A stretch of 7,376 bases of DNA, from positions 1-7,376 of the forward strand of contig JAPLSP010000097.1 of NCBI GenBank assembly GCA_026398575.1. The letters are read 5' to 3'. How positions within the stretch are numbered: position 1 is the first letter of the stretch; every line of letters begins with the position of its first letter. The notes below the pieces were generated by a model. That model was not told the DNA's origin. It saw nothing but the letters and a program-made list of their open reading frames with translations, and searched no databases. Shown here in pieces: positions 5,595 to 7,376 of this stretch. This DNA comes from Candidatus Sumerlaeota bacterium. GTDB taxonomy: Bacteria; Sumerlaeota; Sumerlaeia; JADFCT01. Made by a program: the position numbers and the translations under genes.

Positions 5595-6064
5595 TGAGGC
5601 TTCTCCTTTTCCCGCAATGCACGGTCGAGTGTATCATGCAGCGCGGCGAGCGCGTCAAGAATGATGCGCGCGTGATCGAATGCCAGCGGCGGCAGGGCGT
5701 CCAAAGCGAACCACTGCGCTTGCGCCGCGTCGTCCGTCGCCAGAGGCGCCGGCGGCGGATTTCCCGCAAATCCCCAATACGCCGCCGTGATGACGCGCCC
5801 GCGCGGATCGCGCCCGGGATCATCATAAAGATTGATGAAGTGGAGCGGCGCGGAATCCAAGCCGGTTTCTTCCTTCAGCTCGCGCCGCGCGGTTTGTTCG
5901 AGCGGTTCGTCCATTTCCATGAATCCCCCCGGCAGCGCCCAATGGCCTTGGAAGGGATCGCGCTTGCGCTGAATCAGGAGCAGGACCAACTGCCCTTCGC
6001 GAAGGGCGAAGACCGCCGCGTCGGCCGTCATCATGGGACGGGGATAGTCATAGGTATAAGACAT
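5591..6064 (-). CDS. Nudix hydrolase, ADP-ribose pyrophosphatase-like
   Basis: Nudix enzymes cleave nucleoside diphosphates linked to another group. The 157-residue protein has a complete Nudix box, G47-x5-E53-x7-R61-E62-L-x-E65-E66-x-G68-L69, within LPGGFMEMDEPLEQTARRELKEETGL. Upstream is TADAAVFAL...LLIQRKRDPFQGHWALPGG. Downstream, LYDDPGRDPRGRVITAAYWGF (79-99) has the 'DP-x-RDPRG-x-V-x-x-x-AY' element common in the ADP-ribose pyrophosphatase/NrtR branch, which makes ADP-ribose a likely substrate. The C-terminal winged helix of the regulator NrtR is absent, so this is an enzyme rather than that repressor. No Shine-Dalgarno precedes the ATG at 6064, yet the N-terminus is of normal family form. 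It lies 76 bases after the PIN-TRAM gene and overlaps the protease start by four bases, so the three are probably one operon. Confidence 0.88.
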   Translation of the reverse strand: MSYTYDYPRPMMTADAAVFALREGQLVLLLIQRKRDPFQGHWALPGGFMEMDEPLEQTARRELKEETGLDSAPLHFINLYDDPGRDPRGRVITAAYWGFAGNPPPAPLATDDAAQAQWFALDALPPLAFDHARIILDALAALHDTLDRALREKEKPQ

Positions 6065-6140
6065 GGAAGGCGCCCGGACGTGAGTGATGATAAAACGGAA
6101 TGCATCCGGATCGGGAAGGATCGCAAACGCGCGTTCTTCT

Positions 6141-7220
6141 TCAGGGCTTGGTCAGGACGTGATTCCGCACGCTTTCTCCGTTCATGCGGGCGGGGGCTTT
6201 GCGCTCCATCTGCGGCTTGGAATTGTTTTCCTCGTCCGGTTCTTCATCGGGGACATCATCGGCCGGGCGGGCGAAAATCATCCGGCCCGCCGACGTCTGG
6301 AGAATCTGCGTGATGACGCAGGGAATGTCTTTATTCATATACCGGATGCCTTCTTCCACCACCACCATGGTACCGTCATCCAGATATCCAATGCCCTGGC
6401 CTGCTTCGCGGCCTTCTTTGGAAATGAAGACGTTTGTCGCTTCGCCGATATAGGCCACCGGTTTCAAGACGTTGGCCCGCTCGTTGATGTTCATGGCCCG
6501 AACCTGGTGGAGCAGAGCGATCTTATAGAGGTTGAAGTCCGTCGTCAGGATTTCGCCGTCAATGTCTTTCGCCAACTGGATCAGCTTCAGGTCCACGTCC
6601 GCGATGCCGGGATAGTCCTGCTCGTAGATGATCAGTTTGGTGTCGAAGGTCTTGATCATTTCCAGCGTTTCGAGTCCGCGACGGCCCTTGGCGCGTTTGC
6701 GGCTGTCACGCGAATCGGACAGGGCTTGCAGTTCGTAAATGACGAAGGAAGGAACGACAATGGCGCTGCGCACGAAATGCGACATGATCAGGTCTTTGAT
6801 TCTGCCGTCAATGATGGCGCTGGTGTCCAGGATGGCGGCGGCGCTCTCAACCTTTGGCTCGAACATCGTCAGGGAGGATAAGTTGATTCGATCGGCGTTT
6901 TTCAAAGCGAAGATGGCGCCGAAGTATCCCATGATGATGCAGCAAACGATGCGGGCTTCCTCCTGGCGCAGGAAGTTGGGGGGTATGGTCATTGAAACCA
7001 GTAATCCCAGGAGCAAGCCGAAAAGGAGCCCCATCGTGGCCAGGAAGATATGCTGAGCCGGAAGAATATCCGTCCCCAGTTCCAGCAACACAAATAGAAG
7101 AGACAAGACAAAGCCTATCATCGCCCCTTCGAAGTGATTACCGGAGGTTATGCCAAGCCGGTAGCCCACAAAAGTGGCGCAGGCAATGAAAGCAGCGCGT
7201 GTGAAAACCAAGGCGTTCAT
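6141..7220 (-). CDS. Membrane-anchored PIN-TRAM domain protein (YacL type)
   Basis: YacL-type proteins join a membrane anchor to a PIN nuclease-like domain and an RNA-binding TRAM domain; their exact target is unsettled. The 359-residue protein has four hydrophobic segments near 5-23, 30-49, 57-79 and 89-107. The PIN domain (about 128-245) shows AILDTSAIIDGRI (D132, D138), the acidic residue in VIYELQALSDS (E163), D208/D210 in IADVDLKLIQLAKD and D228 in EILTTDFNLYK, so the metal-binding acidic set appears intact. The TRAM domain (about 252-317) has KPVAYIGEATNVFISKEGREAGQGIGYLDDGTMVVVEEG...VTQILQTSAGRMIFAR. A charged low-complexity tail (DDVPDEEPDEENNSKPQMERK) follows. The start is at the first hydrophobic helix; Shine-Dalgarno support is poor. 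It likely leads an operon with the Nudix and protease genes. Confidence 0.92.
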   Translation of the reverse strand: MNALVFTRAAFIACATFVGYRLGITSGNHFEGAMIGFVLSLLFVLLELGTDILPAQHIFLATMGLLFGLLLGLLVSMTIPPNFLRQEEARIVCCIIMGYFGAIFALKNADRINLSSLTMFEPKVESAAAILDTSAIIDGRIKDLIMSHFVRSAIVVPSFVIYELQALSDSRDSRKRAKGRRGLETLEMIKTFDTKLIIYEQDYPGIADVDLKLIQLAKDIDGEILTTDFNLYKIALLHQVRAMNINERANVLKPVAYIGEATNVFISKEGREAGQGIGYLDDGTMVVVEEGIRYMNKDIPCVITQILQTSAGRMIFARPADDVPDEEPDEENNSKPQMERKAPARMNGESVRNHVLTKP

Positions 7221-7376
7221 AAGTAATTAATCGGTCACGCTTTGAAGTAAAATAATAACATTATAAAGACTGAGAAATCAAGCGAATTCTTACAAACGTT
7301 TCACGTAAATAAGGGAATATTATGTAGTTAACGGACATTGGTTTCATAGCTAACCCCATTCGTAAAGAACCAAAGC
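7221..7376 (-). promoter_or_regulatory. Probable promoter region of the PIN-TRAM operon
   Basis: The last 156 bases are AT-rich and hold no recognisable gene. On the - strand a perfect TATAAT lies at 7265-7260, forty bases ahead of the ATG at 7220. The hexamer at the optimal -35 distance (AATTCG, 7288-7283) is a poor match, so an activator or an extended element may be involved. Leader sequence between the -10 and the start has no strong Shine-Dalgarno. Confidence 0.38.

Noticed and set aside
5594..6313. A 239-codon + strand frame opposite the Nudix gene
   Set aside because: Very Arg-rich shadow of the Nudix gene; the opposite strand has a complete Nudix box.
6084..6881. A 265-codon + strand frame opposite the PIN-TRAM gene
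   Set aside because: It is a complement-strand shadow rich in His, Phe and Val; the - strand encodes clear PIN and TRAM domains.

Overview
The window reads as chromosomal DNA from a flagellated, didermic-looking bacterium of an under-sampled lineage. Evidence for this is a cysteine-free flagellin with its chaperone FliS, a lipoate-pathway transferase, an NfeD-like membrane protein and a YacL-type PIN-TRAM membrane protein. None of these genes fixes the phylum, and the neighbourhood is not a synteny I recognise from a model organism. Most genes are GC-rich, but roughly the first 1.29 kb is visibly more AT-rich, which suggests an acquired segment.

Left part (1-1288), accessory DNA. A gene remnant that enters from the left edge looks frameshifted in a T-run and ends at 435. 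About 190 bases with no recognisable gene follow. Next comes a complete AbiEi-type antitoxin/repressor gene (695-1288), headed by a promoter and a perfect 12-bp inverted repeat that together look like its autoregulatory operator. No AbiEii toxin follows. Instead lipB (1288-2022) starts inside the abiEi stop codon, so a lipoylation gene appears to be transcribed and translated behind an orphan antitoxin. LipB also carries about 17 residues encoded by a degenerate 7-bp tandem repeat.

Middle part (2023-5184), flagellar and membrane genes on the + strand. Flagellin (2203-3633) and fliS (3771-4187) are separated by a 10-bp x 7 tandem repeat followed directly by a C-rich 7-bp repeat. After a gap of about 350 bases comes an NfeD/YuaF-like three-helix membrane protein (4537-5184) with no flotillin gene beside it.

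Right part (5217-7220), a convergent - strand cluster. Reading order is a membrane-anchored PIN-TRAM protein, a Nudix hydrolase of the ADP-ribose pyrophosphatase type, and a small retropepsin-like aspartic protease whose start overlaps the Nudix stop (ATGA). The final 156 bases contain the probable promoter region for this cluster.

The least ordinary features are the AbiEi operator driving a toxin-less abiEi-lipB pair and the short-period tandem repeats placed inside lipB and between flagellin and fliS. I see no CRISPR array, tRNA, rRNA or insertion sequence.
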